Source of the DNA: Sediminicoccus rosea
Lineage (GTDB): Bacteria; Pseudomonadota; Alphaproteobacteria; Acetobacterales; Acetobacteraceae
Direction: 5' to 3'
Assembly (NCBI RefSeq): GCF_033547095.1
Contig: NZ_CP137852.1
Span: 3,155,501-3,219,500, forward strand
Length of the DNA: 64,000 nucleotides
Positions 8,157 to 16,733 of the stretch are shown in pieces. Every line of letters starts with the position of its first letter. Position 1 is the first letter of the stretch. Under the pieces are notes generated by a model that was given only the letters and a program-made list of their open reading frames with translations, had not been told where the DNA came from and ran no database searches. The translations under genes were made by a program, and so were the position numbers.

Positions 8157-9400
8157 CGTGCCCCTCCCCTGAGCGCCAGCGCCCAGACCAGCGCTACCGT
8201 CAGCGCCTGCACGCCGAGCCGCGCGAGGATCGCGCCCTCCAGCCCCAGGAGCGGCGTCAGCACCCAGCACATCCCGAGCGTCAGCGCGAGCGACACCACC
8301 ACCACGCCCAGCCGGTGCGACTGGCGGCCAACGGCGGTCAGCAGGTCGGCGCCGATGACGAAGGCGCCGAACAGCGCGGGCATGGGCGAGAGCCAGCGCA
8401 CGAGGCCGGGCAGCGCCGCATAGGCCGCGCCGAAGACCAGCGGCAGCAGCCAGGCGAAGAGCAGCAGCCCAAGCCCGCCCGCGGCACCGAGCGCCACCGC
8501 CATGCCGAGGCTGCGCCGCGCGAGGCGGCGGCACTCGGCCGGGTCTTCCGCCGCCAGCTTGAACATGCGCGCATAGACCGCGTAGCCGAGGGCGCGGATG
8601 GGCAGCGACACCACATCCACGATGCGGAAGGCCGCGGCATAGAGGCCGGCGGCCTCGGCACCGAGGAATTGCAGCACGATCGGCTTGTCGAGATCCTTCA
8701 CCGAGGCCTGGAGCGCGGTCTCCGCCGCGAAGGCCAGGCCCTCGCCCCAGAGGCCGGGAATCCAGCCCAGGCGCGGCCAGCCATGGTCGCGCACCACGAG
8801 CCAGAGGCAGACGAGGGCGGAGACCGCCGTCGCCGCCGCATACCAGGCCGCCCACACGCCGATGGTCAGCGGTGCGTGGAGGAGGCCGGCGAGCAGGATC
8901 GCGCCCAGCCGCAGCGCGCCGGGGATGACGGTCACCGCGGCCTGCCGCCTCGAATGGCCGGCGGCCATGCTGATGGCGATGGCGAGATTGGCCCAGCGCC
9001 CGAGCCAGAGATCCGCCAGCAGCACCAGCGCCAGCGCCAGGGCGCCGATGCGCCCCGCCTCGATCAGCGGCAGCAGCAGGAAGAGCAGCAGCCCGAGCGG
9101 CAGCGCGGTGACGAGGATGGAGAGCAGCCCATGCCCCACCCAGCGCCGCATCGCCTCGGGGTTGCGCGCCACCTCGCGGATCAGCAACTGGTCGCTGCCC
9201 CAGCCCACGAAGCTGCCCACCGCGACGGTGATGGCGGTGAGTGCGGCGAAGAGGCCGTAGCCCTCGGGCCCCAGCAGGCGCAGCGCCAGCAGCAGCCAGC
9301 CGATCTGCGTCAGCAATTGCAGGCCGAAGCCGCCGAACAGCACCGAGACATCGAAGGCCAGCGCGCGGGCCGGCAGCAGGCGCATCAGCCGCGCCTTCAT
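8153..9400 (-). CDS. Wzx-like polysaccharide repeat-unit flippase
   Basis: A 415-residue protein with about 12 hydrophobic helices in the MATE/MOP arrangement and few charges apart from loops such as WGSDQLLIREVARNPEA. The pattern is that of Wzx/oligosaccharide flippases, which turn undecaprenyl-linked repeat units to the periplasmic side. Its place between glycosyltransferase and polymer-modifying genes, and the presence of wzy-, wzz- and wza-type genes nearby, support this. It overlaps the GH10 gene upstream and the glycosyltransferase downstream by 4 nt each (ATGA). Confidence 0.82.
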   Translation of the reverse strand: MKARLMRLLPARALAFDVSVLFGGFGLQLLTQIGWLLLALRLLGPEGYGLFAALTAITVAVGSFVGWGSDQLLIREVARNPEAMRRWVGHGLLSILVTALPLGLLLFLLLPLIEAGRIGALALALVLLADLWLGRWANLAIAISMAAGHSRRQAAVTVIPGALRLGAILLAGLLHAPLTIGVWAAWYAAATAVSALVCLWLVVRDHGWPRLGWIPGLWGEGLAFAAETALQASVKDLDKPIVLQFLGAEAAGLYAAAFRIVDVVSLPIRALGYAVYARMFKLAAEDPAECRRLARRSLGMAVALGAAGGLGLLLFAWLLPLVFGAAYAALPGLVRWLSPMPALFGAFVIGADLLTAVGRQSHRLGVVVVSLALTLGMCWVLTPLLGLEGAILARLGVQALTVALVWALALRGGAR

Positions 9401-10455
9401 GGGCGCAGCGCGCCCGCGATGGCGTGCCAGATCGGCTTCTTCTGCATCTCGCGGTCAAGCGGCTGGCTGCGCGAGGGCAGGCCGTCCCGCCGGCGGGCGA
9501 AGGCGCTGTCCTGCTGCCAGGACTGCACATCGGAGAGGCCCCACATGATGAGCATCTTCGTCGCCGGCTGGTCGAGGGCGACACGCAGGAAATCGGCCAC
9601 CATCGCGGCGCCCTCGGCATCGCGGGCGGCGATGTCGGCCGGCAGCAGACGGTCCACGATGTCGAGCTCGGTCACCTCGATGGCGAGGCCCATTCCCGCC
9701 ACCTCGCGCAGGAAGCGGGCCAGGCGCGCGGCGCCGAAAGGTGCCGAGCGCGGCGCCAGATGCGCCTGGAGGCCGAGCGCCTGGACCGGCGCGCCCGCGC
9801 GCAGCAGGCCCTCCAGCAGGCGCAGCATGGTGGCGCGGCGGCGCTCCTGCCGGCGGTCGCCCAGCTCCAGGTCGTAGTCGTTCACCACCAGCCGCGCGCC
9901 CGGATCGGCCTCGCGCGCCCATTGGAAGCAGAGGCGGATCACCTCGGGATCGGCGAGCGGGCTGTCGCGCAGCCCGTCCTCGCCCAGCGGCTCGTTCACC
10001 ACATCCCAGGAGGCGATGCGGCCGCGCCAATGGCCGGCGACGGTGCGGATATGGCGCTCCAGCGTCGCGCGCAGCGTGGCGGCCGGCAGGGCGGCGGGGT
10101 CGAACCAGCGGGGCAGCGCCTCGTGCCAGACGAGGGTGTGGCCGCGCAGGCCCATTCCGTTCGCGCTGGCGAGGGCGGCGATCTCCTCGGCCGGGGCGAA
10201 GTTGAAGGCCTCAGGCGTGGGGCGCAGCGTGTCCCACTTCAATTCGAGGCCGGGTGCGAGCAGCGCGGCATCGCGACGGAGCGGTGGGAGCAGCGCGGGA
10301 TAGTCGCGCAGCTGCCCGCGCGTGACCATGGCGCCGATGGCGAGGCCGCGCGCCTCGGCCAGCGCGCGCAGACCCGCCTCCTGCGCCCCGGCCTCCTGGG
10401 CGAAGGTGGCGGCGGCGAGGGTGCTGCCCAGCAGGGCGCGGCGGGTGAGCCTCAT
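9397..10455 (-). CDS. Secreted GH10 glycoside hydrolase (endo-1,4-beta-xylanase family)
   Basis: A 352-residue protein with a Tat-like or Sec leader (TRRALLGSTLAAATFAQ) and a complete GH10 barrel. Visible are the substrate-binding LVWHEALPRW (residues 108-117), the acid/base Glu155 in WDVVNEP, and the nucleophile Glu263 in VTELD. Both catalytic residues are present, so activity is expected. GH10 enzymes cut beta-1,4-xylan-type backbones. Here the gene is translationally coupled (ATGA on both sides) inside a polysaccharide export operon, so trimming or releasing the cell's own polymer in the periplasm is more likely than plant xylan degradation. That role is inference. Confidence 0.85.
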   Translation of the reverse strand: MRLTRRALLGSTLAAATFAQEAGAQEAGLRALAEARGLAIGAMVTRGQLRDYPALLPPLRRDAALLAPGLELKWDTLRPTPEAFNFAPAEEIAALASANGMGLRGHTLVWHEALPRWFDPAALPAATLRATLERHIRTVAGHWRGRIASWDVVNEPLGEDGLRDSPLADPEVIRLCFQWAREADPGARLVVNDYDLELGDRRQERRRATMLRLLEGLLRAGAPVQALGLQAHLAPRSAPFGAARLARFLREVAGMGLAIEVTELDIVDRLLPADIAARDAEGAAMVADFLRVALDQPATKMLIMWGLSDVQSWQQDSAFARRRDGLPSRSQPLDREMQKKPIWHAIAGALRP

Positions 10456-11633
10456 GCGCGCCCCGTCATCCGGCGGAACAGGCGCTGGCGGCGGGCGAAG
10501 CGCTCGAGGCCGGCGGCATCGTCCAGATAGGCGCGCAGCAGGCCGGCATCCTCCCAGGGCACGTCATGCCAGGCTCCGTTCAGATAGGGTGAGTGTGGGT
10601 CGCGCAGCCATTCGCCTGGGAACAGCGCGATCTCGGTGCCGGGCGCGGGGATCGGCGCGGCGGCCGCCTCCCCGCCCCGCAGATGCGCGGCATAGGCGGC
10701 GGCGAGCCCGCCGCCCAGGTGGCAGATCGGCGTGGCGCGCGGGTTCATCTCGATCAGCAGCTTGCGGCCGGTGCCTCGCTCCACCACGAAATCGAAGCCG
10801 AGGAAGCCCGACAGCCCCAGTGATTCCGTCATCGCCGCGGCACTCGCCGCCATCTGCGCGTCGTCCACCACGCGCACCACGGTGGCGGGCGCGGTCGCGC
10901 TCGCGGCGTGCAGCACCTCCACCGAGAGGCCGGCCAGCACGCGGCCGCGCTCGGCGATGACGGCACGGTTGGCGGGGTGGCCCTCCACGAAATCCTGCAG
11001 GTCCGGCACGCCCGGGCGCCACTCGCGCCGGGCGAAGAGCGGGTTCAGGCTGCCCTCCCAGGCGGCGAGCTTGAGCGACTGCATCAGCGTGGGGGCGGCC
11101 GTGGCCCGCGCGAAGGCGGGTGCCGCCTCGGTGGCGTCGCGCAGCACCTGCACGCCGGCGCCGCCCCAGGAGCCATCGGTCTTCAGCACGCGGGGCAGCC
11201 CGCCCTCGGCAATGGCGGCTTCGAGCGCGGCGAGGCCCGGCACCGGGCGCGTGCCCGGCATGGGCAGGCCGAGCCGCGCCGACAGCGCCATCTGCGCCGA
11301 CTTCGCGGCCGCGACGGGATAGCCCGCCGGATCGCCCAGCGAGGCCTCGATCAACGCGCGGAGATCATCCTCGGCATGCAGCGCGCGCAGCAGGGCGGCG
11401 GCGCGGTCATCGGCCGGCACGGCGCGGTCGGGGCGGGCCGCGCGCAGCGCCCGCGCCAGATCCGCGCCCATGGACCAAGGGCGCAGCACATGGTTCCGCA
11501 CGGGTGCGGCCGAACGCGCCAGCAGCGAGCCGCGCGGCGAGGCGCCCTCCACCACGCAGCCGGCCGCGTGCAGCGCCATGGCGAGCCGCGCTGCCACCGT
11601 CCAGGGCTGGGTGGAGACGACGAGGAGCCTCAC
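10452..11633 (-). CDS. ATP-grasp ligase in the polysaccharide operon
   Basis: A 393-residue ATP-grasp protein. It has an N-terminal alpha/beta domain starting VRLLVVSTQPWT, the ATP-binding strand and flexible glycine loop VLKTDGSWGGAGVQVL (about residues 140-155), and the metal-binding FDFVVE...LLIEMNPRATP near residue 290. The family joins a carboxylate to an amine or thiol via an acyl phosphate. No catalytic partner domain is fused. The start is taken as GTG 11633 because it overlaps the preceding stop as GTGA; an ATG 27 nt upstream is possible. Surrounded by glycosyltransferases and a flippase, it may amidate a uronic acid or attach an amino acid to the repeat unit; this is inferred only from context. 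Confidence 0.78.
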   Translation of the reverse strand: MRLLVVSTQPWTVAARLAMALHAAGCVVEGASPRGSLLARSAAPVRNHVLRPWSMGADLARALRAARPDRAVPADDRAAALLRALHAEDDLRALIEASLGDPAGYPVAAAKSAQMALSARLGLPMPGTRPVPGLAALEAAIAEGGLPRVLKTDGSWGGAGVQVLRDATEAAPAFARATAAPTLMQSLKLAAWEGSLNPLFARREWRPGVPDLQDFVEGHPANRAVIAERGRVLAGLSVEVLHAASATAPATVVRVVDDAQMAASAAAMTESLGLSGFLGFDFVVERGTGRKLLIEMNPRATPICHLGGGLAAAYAAHLRGGEAAAAPIPAPGTEIALFPGEWLRDPHSPYLNGAWHDVPWEDAGLLRAYLDDAAGLERFARRQRLFRRMTGRA

Positions 11634-12568
11634 GCGCGGAAGGCCCGCGCCAGGCGCCACCAGGTGATCTTGCCCGCCACTTCCGTGAACTTCACCGATT
11701 GCAGCGCGGCCGGCCGCCCGCCGCCCCTGAGCGCCGCCAGCGCCCAGCGCAGCCCGACGAGCCCCAGCTGCACCACGCCCTTCGCCATCAGCAGCAGCCC
11801 GTCGCGCGCCGGCGCCTTCGAGCGGCGCAGCAGCACGGTGCCGTAGATCTGCCCGGTGCGGAAATTCCGGCCGCGCATATAGGCGAGCGTCGCGCGGTCG
11901 GGCGGCACCAGCTCATGCACCACCGCCTCGGCGCACCAGACGAAGTGGCGCCCCTGCTCGAAAAGCCGCAGGAAGAGGTCGAAATCCTCGCCGCCGCAGC
12001 GGCCGAGGAAGGGGTCGAAGGGCTCAGGCCCGTCCAGGCAGGTGGCGCGCATCAGCAGGGAATTGCCCGTGCCGATCCAGCGGCCGGAGACGCTCTCGTC
12101 ATGCCGCAGCGTGAGCCGGCTGCCGGTCGGCCAGGACAGCTTGCGCTCATAGCTGCGCCCCGTGGGGTCCCAGGCAGGCGGCCCGCCGGGGAATTCGGGG
12201 ATGACGGCGCCGAAGACCAGATCCGCGCCCGTCGCCACCTGCGTCGCGATCAGCGCGTGCAGCCAGCCCGGCTCGCAGCGCTCGTCATCATCGAGGAAGA
12301 CCACGCGCTCGCCGGTGCTGGCCGCCACCCCCGCATTCCGCGCAAGCGAGATGTTGGGGTCGGGTGCGGCGAGGTAGCGCAGCGGCAGGCCCGGTGCCGC
12401 GATCATCGCCTCCACCGCCGCGCGGGCGTTGGAATCCGGGGAATTGTCGACCACCAGCACCTCCGCCGCCTCGCCCGCGGGCAGGGCCTGCTCGCGGGCG
12501 GTGGCGATGGCGCGCGCCAGCGGGCCAGGGCGGTTGAAGGTGCAGATGACGACGGTGGTGCGCGGCAT
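11630..12568 (-). CDS. Family 2 glycosyltransferase, first gene of the polysaccharide operon
   Basis: A 312-residue GT2 enzyme. It has TTVVICTFNRPGPLARAI at the N-terminus, a VVFLDDDERCEPGW metal motif (about residue 95), and a C-terminal GRCGGEDFDLFLRL ED motif. A hydrophobic C-terminal helix suggests membrane attachment. It heads a five-gene minus-strand unit (glycosyltransferase, ATP-grasp, GH10, flippase, glycosyltransferase) in which every junction is a 4-nt overlap. ATG 12568 is chosen because the alignment to GT2 begins there; longer starts would run into the divergent acyltransferase promoter region. Confidence 0.82.
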   Translation of the reverse strand: MPRTTVVICTFNRPGPLARAIATAREQALPAGEAAEVLVVDNSPDSNARAAVEAMIAAPGLPLRYLAAPDPNISLARNAGVAASTGERVVFLDDDERCEPGWLHALIATQVATGADLVFGAVIPEFPGGPPAWDPTGRSYERKLSWPTGSRLTLRHDESVSGRWIGTGNSLLMRATCLDGPEPFDPFLGRCGGEDFDLFLRLFEQGRHFVWCAEAVVHELVPPDRATLAYMRGRNFRTGQIYGTVLLRRSKAPARDGLLLMAKGVVQLGLVGLRWALAALRGGGRPAALQSVKFTEVAGKITWWRLARAFRA

Positions 12569-12652
12569 GATGCGCAGCTTTCGGCCGAAGGGCGCAAGCA
12601 TGCAAGCGGCCCGGGTTTGCCAGGCGTGCAGGCTTGCCGCACGGTGCGCGCC

Positions 12653-13750
12653 ATGCCGCTGAACGACCCCGCCGCCCATCTCCCCGCGCTCGACGGGTTG
12701 CGGGCGGTCTCCATCCTGCTGGTGATCGTCTCCCATGTGGGCTTCGGCGGCATCGTGCCGGGCGGCCTCGGCGTCACGCTGTTCTTCGGCATCAGCGGCT
12801 TCATCATCACCCGGCTGCTGCTGGCGGAATGGGCGGCGCATGGGCGCATCGCCTTCGGTGCCTTCTATGCGCGGCGGGTGCTGCGCCTCTCGCCCGCGCT
12901 GCTGGCCTATGCCGCCTGCGCCGGCCTCGCCATGGCCGCTCTCGGCGCGCCCTTCGTCCTGGCGGAATGGCTGGCCATGCTGTTCTACGGCGCCAACTAC
13001 TATGCCCTCTGGGTGGGCTTCCCGGACAACCCGGCCCTTGCCCCGCACCCCTTCAGCATCCTGTGGTCGCTCGCGGTGGAGGAGCATTTCTACCTGCTCT
13101 TCCCCGCGCTGCTGGTGGCCCTGGTGCGGCGCGGCTGGTTCCTGCCGGCCATGGCGATCGGCTGCGCCGCCTCGCTCGCCTGGCGCTTCGTGGTGCATGC
13201 GGCCTGCGGCACGGGTGGCGGGCCGGAGGCGCTCTGCGGCACCTTCCCCGCCTATCGCATCCACATGGCGACCGACACGCGGCTCGATGCCATGCTCTAT
13301 GGCTGCGCCATGGCCTGGCTGTGCCGGCCGGGCGCCATGCCGGACTGGGTGCAGGCGCGCTGGCCGCTGCTGCTGGGCGGCGCGATGGTGATGACGAGCC
13401 TGCTCCTCCGCGACGAATCCTTCCGCGAGACGGCGCGCCACTCCCTGCAATCGGGCGGCATCGCGCTGGCGCTCGGCTCGCTGCTCTTCTCCCCCCACTG
13501 GGGACGACTGCGCGCGATCCTCTCCTGGCCGCCGGCGCTGCTGGTGGGGCGGATGAGCTATGTGCTCTACCTGTTTCATTGGCTGGCGGTCGGCCTCGCC
13601 TGCGCCGCGACGGGCGAGGCGATGCGCGAGGCACCCTACGGCGCGGCCTGGTATGCGGTGTTCCTGGTCGCGACTCTGGTGCCGACCGCGGCGGTCTATT
13701 GGGGCATCGAGCGCCCAGTGGCGCGGCTGCGCCGCCGGTTGCGCCACTGA
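12653..13750 (+). CDS. Acyltransferase 3 family membrane protein (OafA-like)
   Basis: A 365-residue integral membrane protein with about ten helices. It shows the acyltransferase-3 motifs LPALDGLRAVSILLVIVSH (conserved DGLRA and His) near the N-terminus, FFGISGFIITRLLL, FYARRVLRL and WSLAVEEHFYLLFP. The family O-acetylates surface glycans using acyl-CoA. It is transcribed divergently from the glycosyltransferase operon, with 84 nt between the starts, and lies convergent with the WecG-type gene 15 nt away. A role in decorating the exopolysaccharide is inferred from position. Confidence 0.85.
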   Translation: MPLNDPAAHLPALDGLRAVSILLVIVSHVGFGGIVPGGLGVTLFFGISGFIITRLLLAEWAAHGRIAFGAFYARRVLRLSPALLAYAACAGLAMAALGAPFVLAEWLAMLFYGANYYALWVGFPDNPALAPHPFSILWSLAVEEHFYLLFPALLVALVRRGWFLPAMAIGCAASLAWRFVVHAACGTGGGPEALCGTFPAYRIHMATDTRLDAMLYGCAMAWLCRPGAMPDWVQARWPLLLGGAMVMTSLLLRDESFRETARHSLQSGGIALALGSLLFSPHWGRLRAILSWPPALLVGRMSYVLYLFHWLAVGLACAATGEAMREAPYGAAWYAVFLVATLVPTAAVYWGIERPVARLRRRLRH

Positions 13751-13765
13751 TCCGTCAATCGGGCG

Positions 13766-14509
13766 TCACTGGCCTTTCGGCACCTTGCGCATGACGCGCA
13801 GCAGGCGCGGCGCCTCGAGCAGGTAGCGGCGCCAGAGGCGGCGCGGCTCACTCGCCAGCCGGTGCAGCCATTCGAGGTGGGCGCGCTGCATCCAGGCGGG
13901 CGCGCGGGCCTTGGCCCCGGTCACGAATTCCAGCGCCGCGCCGAGGCAGAGCCCGAGGCCGGTGGCGCCGCCCGCCGCCTGGATGCGCGCGGCCAGCTTC
14001 TCCTGCTGGGGCGAGCCCACGCAGAGGAAGACGAAGCGCGCCGGATGCGCCTGCACGAAGGCGACCGCCGCCTCCACCGCCGCCTCATCGCGGATGAAGC
14101 CCATGGGCGGGTCATGGTGGAACAGCGCTGTCAGGCCGAATCGGGCGCGCAGGGAAGCGATCAGCGCCGGCGTCCCGCCGATCACGGTCACCGGCGTCGC
14201 GGGGCCGATCACACGGGCGAAGAGCGCGGCGGCGAGGTCGCTGCCCGGCGCCAGGTTCAGCCGCACGCCGCGCCGGCCGGCCAGCAGGCGCAGGATGCGG
14301 CTGTCATTCAGCGAGAGCCAGGCGCCGTCATACAGCGCGCGCAGCGCGGCATCGCCCGCCTCCAGCCGCAGCAGGTGGTCGGCATTGGGGGTAACGACAT
14401 AGGCGAAGGGCAGGCCGGGGTCGCGCGCCGCCACCAGGGCCAACGCGCCCTCAAGGTCGAGGTCATCGAAACGGACACCCAGGAGACGAAGCGAAGGCGC
14501 GGTGCTCAT
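13766..14509 (-). CDS. WecG/TagA/CpsF family glycosyltransferase
   Basis: A 247-residue protein matching the WecG/TagA/CpsF (GT26) family. It has the N-terminal YVVTPNADHLLRL segment, the DSRILRLLAGRR region, the nucleotide-sugar-binding FVFLCVGSPQQEKLAA, and the GLCLGAALEFVTGAKARAPAWMQRAHLEWLHRL block. Family members are peripheral membrane enzymes that usually add ManNAc(A) or a related sugar to an undecaprenyl-linked acceptor. It reads away from the co-polymerase gene, with 67 nt between the starts. Confidence 0.87.
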   Translation of the reverse strand: MSTAPSLRLLGVRFDDLDLEGALALVAARDPGLPFAYVVTPNADHLLRLEAGDAALRALYDGAWLSLNDSRILRLLAGRRGVRLNLAPGSDLAAALFARVIGPATPVTVIGGTPALIASLRARFGLTALFHHDPPMGFIRDEAAVEAAVAFVQAHPARFVFLCVGSPQQEKLAARIQAAGGATGLGLCLGAALEFVTGAKARAPAWMQRAHLEWLHRLASEPRRLWRRYLLEAPRLLRVMRKVPKGQ

Positions 14510-14536
14510 GGTCGTTCCCTAGCATCGGCGCAATCG

Positions 14537-14552
14537 TTCATATACAGATGAA
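14537..14552. promoter_or_regulatory. Short inverted repeat in the divergent wecG-type/wzz-type gap
   Basis: TTCAT-N6-ATGAA lies in the AT-richer centre of a 67-nt divergent intergenic region, overlapping a TATACA that could be a -10 element. It might be an operator or promoter. The arms are only 5 nt, so chance is possible. Confidence 0.25.
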
Positions 14553-14576
14553 TCGTCTGCATGGTGGCGGGGGGAA

Positions 14577-16733
14577 GTGGGGACTCTGGCCGAGGATCCG
14601 GGACGCATGGGCGGGGCGCTGACGGCAGCGCCGGCCGGCCCGCCGGCCCCGCGCGCGACCCTGCCGCCGGAAGAGCCCGGCTGGGGTGACTTCCGCGCCA
14701 TGGACCTGCTGGTGACGGCGGCGCTGCGCTGGAAGCTCCTGCTGCTGGCCGCCCTGCTGCCCGCGCTTGCGGCGCTCGGCATCGCGCTTCTGGTCTCCCC
14801 CCGCTTTCCCGCCACCGCCATCCTGCTGGTGCAGACGGCGCGCGACGCCTCCTCCGCCGCCGACATCACCGGAATCGGGCCCAATGTGGTCTCGGTCGAG
14901 GTGCTCAAGGTGACGCGGGCCGAGGCGGAGATCCTCGGAAGCCCCGATGTGCTGCGCGCCGCCCTGCTCGCCAGCGGGCCCGGTGGGATCCTGGAGGAGC
15001 AGTCCCTGGCCGAGGGGCCCGATCTGGACCGCGCGGTGGAGCTTCTCGGCCGGGCGCTGCGCTGGGAGCTGGAGCCCGGCTCCAACCTGCTGCGGGTGAC
15101 GCTGACCCTGTCCGACCGCGCGCGCGCGCTGCGCGGGCTGGAGGCCATCCTCACCGCCTATTTCGACCGCCGCGCCGTGCTGGCCGGCGATGACGGCGCC
15201 CGCCTGCTGGCCGCCGAGCTGGACCAGGCGAACGCCCGCATGCGCGCCGTGGATGAGCGCATCCGCGCCACGCGCGAGGGGGCGGGCGTGCTGGAAATCA
15301 CCCAGGACATCCAGCTCGCGAACGCCCGTCGGGAGGAATTGAGCCAGCGCGAGAACCGCGCGCTGGAGGCGCTGGCCACCGCGCGCGCGCAGCTTGCCGC
15401 GGCGGAGCAGCAGCTCGCCGGGCAGCCGCCCCGCGTGCTGGCCTTCAGCGACACCACAAATCTCCGCAACAACGATGACAGCCGCAACCAGCTCAACCGC
15501 CTGCTGGCAGAGCGCGCGCACATGACCACGCAATACGCGCCCGACTGGCCCGGCCTGCGCGACCTGGACCGCCGCATCGCGACCCAGCGCGCGCTGGTGC
15601 AGCAGGAATCCGGCACGAACTTCACGACGACGCGCGAGGTTCGCAACCCGGCGCAGGAGCTGCTGAGCAACCGCGCCGTGACCGCGCGGCTCGACATGGA
15701 GACGCTGGCCGGCCAGCTGGCCGAGGTGACCCGCCAGCGCGAGGAGGCCGAGCGCCGCGGCCACGCGCTGCTGACCGCCGAGGTGACGCTGCGCGACCTG
15801 CAGCGCGAGCGCGAATCCCTGGAGGCCATCGCCCGCCAGCTCGCCACGCGCGAGGCGGCGCTGCGAATTGGCGAGGAAGCGCGCCGCCAGTCGCGCGCCG
15901 GCGTGCAGCTCATCCAGCCGCCCACCGCCCCGGTGAACGGGGAGAGCCTGCGCCGCGTGATCGCGGCCGGCGGCATCGTGCTCGGGCTCGGCCTCGCCGC
16001 CGGCCTCGCGCTGCTGATGACGCTGACGCGGCGCACCGCCGCCACGGTGGATGAGGCGGTACGCGCGCTGCGCCTGCCGGCGCTGGCCCGCTTCGGCGCG
16101 ATGCCCGGCGCCGGCGCCGAACTCGCGCCGAACGCGCAGATGGAGGACCTCGCCTCGCTGCTCGGCGATGCGCGGGTGGATGGGGTGCGGCCGGCGGCGA
16201 TCCAGCTTGTCGGCGCCGCCAAGGGCGACGGGCGGGCCGAGCTCGCCCGCGCGCTGGCGGTGACGCTGGCGCAGCGCGAGGGCGGGCGCATCGCGCTGGT
16301 GGACCTGCTGGGCGACGGGCGGGAGCACCTGGCGGCGCTGGGCTCCGCGCCGCAGGTGGGCGAGCGCCAGCCGGGCGAGATCCTGATGCTGCCGACCGTG
16401 CTGCCGCGCCTCTTCGTCTCCTTCGAGGCGGCGGAGTCCAACCTCGCCTCGCCCCGCGCCTCCTATGAGCGCGCGGCGCTCTACATGGACCGCATGCGCC
16501 GCGTCTTCGAGACCATCATCATCATCGCGCCCGACGAGCCGGAGAGCTACGCGCTGCGCCGCGTGGCCGCCGTGGTGGACGCGAACCTGCTGGTGGTCCG
16601 CGGCGAACGCACGGGGATGCGCCGTGCCCGCCACGCGCGCGATGCCGTGCTCTCGGCCGGGGGCGCGCTGCTGGGCCTGGCCTATACCGGGTTCCGCCAG
16701 GTGCTGCCGCGCCGCCTGCAGGGCTGGTCATGA
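14577..16733 (+). CDS. Polysaccharide co-polymerase (Wzz/GumC-like) with a degenerate kinase domain
   Basis: A 718-residue inner-membrane chain-length/co-polymerase protein. A first membrane helix lies at about residues 50-75, followed by a large periplasmic coiled-coil region with many Arg/Glu heptads (about 200-440). A second helix follows at about 460-482. The cytoplasmic C-terminus resembles a BY-kinase, but the Walker A site reads GAAKGDGRAEL with no GKS/T, Walker A' reads LVDLLGD, and no C-terminal tyrosine cluster is seen, so it is probably inactive. The GTG at 14577 gives the longest form; ATG 14607 is an alternative. The stop overlaps the export gene start (ATGA). Confidence 0.85.
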   Translation: MGTLAEDPGRMGGALTAAPAGPPAPRATLPPEEPGWGDFRAMDLLVTAALRWKLLLLAALLPALAALGIALLVSPRFPATAILLVQTARDASSAADITGIGPNVVSVEVLKVTRAEAEILGSPDVLRAALLASGPGGILEEQSLAEGPDLDRAVELLGRALRWELEPGSNLLRVTLTLSDRARALRGLEAILTAYFDRRAVLAGDDGARLLAAELDQANARMRAVDERIRATREGAGVLEITQDIQLANARREELSQRENRALEALATARAQLAAAEQQLAGQPPRVLAFSDTTNLRNNDDSRNQLNRLLAERAHMTTQYAPDWPGLRDLDRRIATQRALVQQESGTNFTTTREVRNPAQELLSNRAVTARLDMETLAGQLAEVTRQREEAERRGHALLTAEVTLRDLQRERESLEAIARQLATREAALRIGEEARRQSRAGVQLIQPPTAPVNGESLRRVIAAGGIVLGLGLAAGLALLMTLTRRTAATVDEAVRALRLPALARFGAMPGAGAELAPNAQMEDLASLLGDARVDGVRPAAIQLVGAAKGDGRAELARALAVTLAQREGGRIALVDLLGDGREHLAALGSAPQVGERQPGEILMLPTVLPRLFVSFEAAESNLASPRASYERAALYMDRMRRVFETIIIIAPDEPESYALRRVAAVVDANLLVVRGERTGMRRARHARDAVLSAGGALLGLAYTGFRQVLPRRLQGWS

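Noticed and set aside
11630-13747. Extended minus-strand frame covering both the glycosyltransferase and the region opposite the acyltransferase
   Set aside because: Only the part up to 12568 looks like protein; the rest is opposite a clear acyltransferase and is Arg/Gln-rich shadow sequence.
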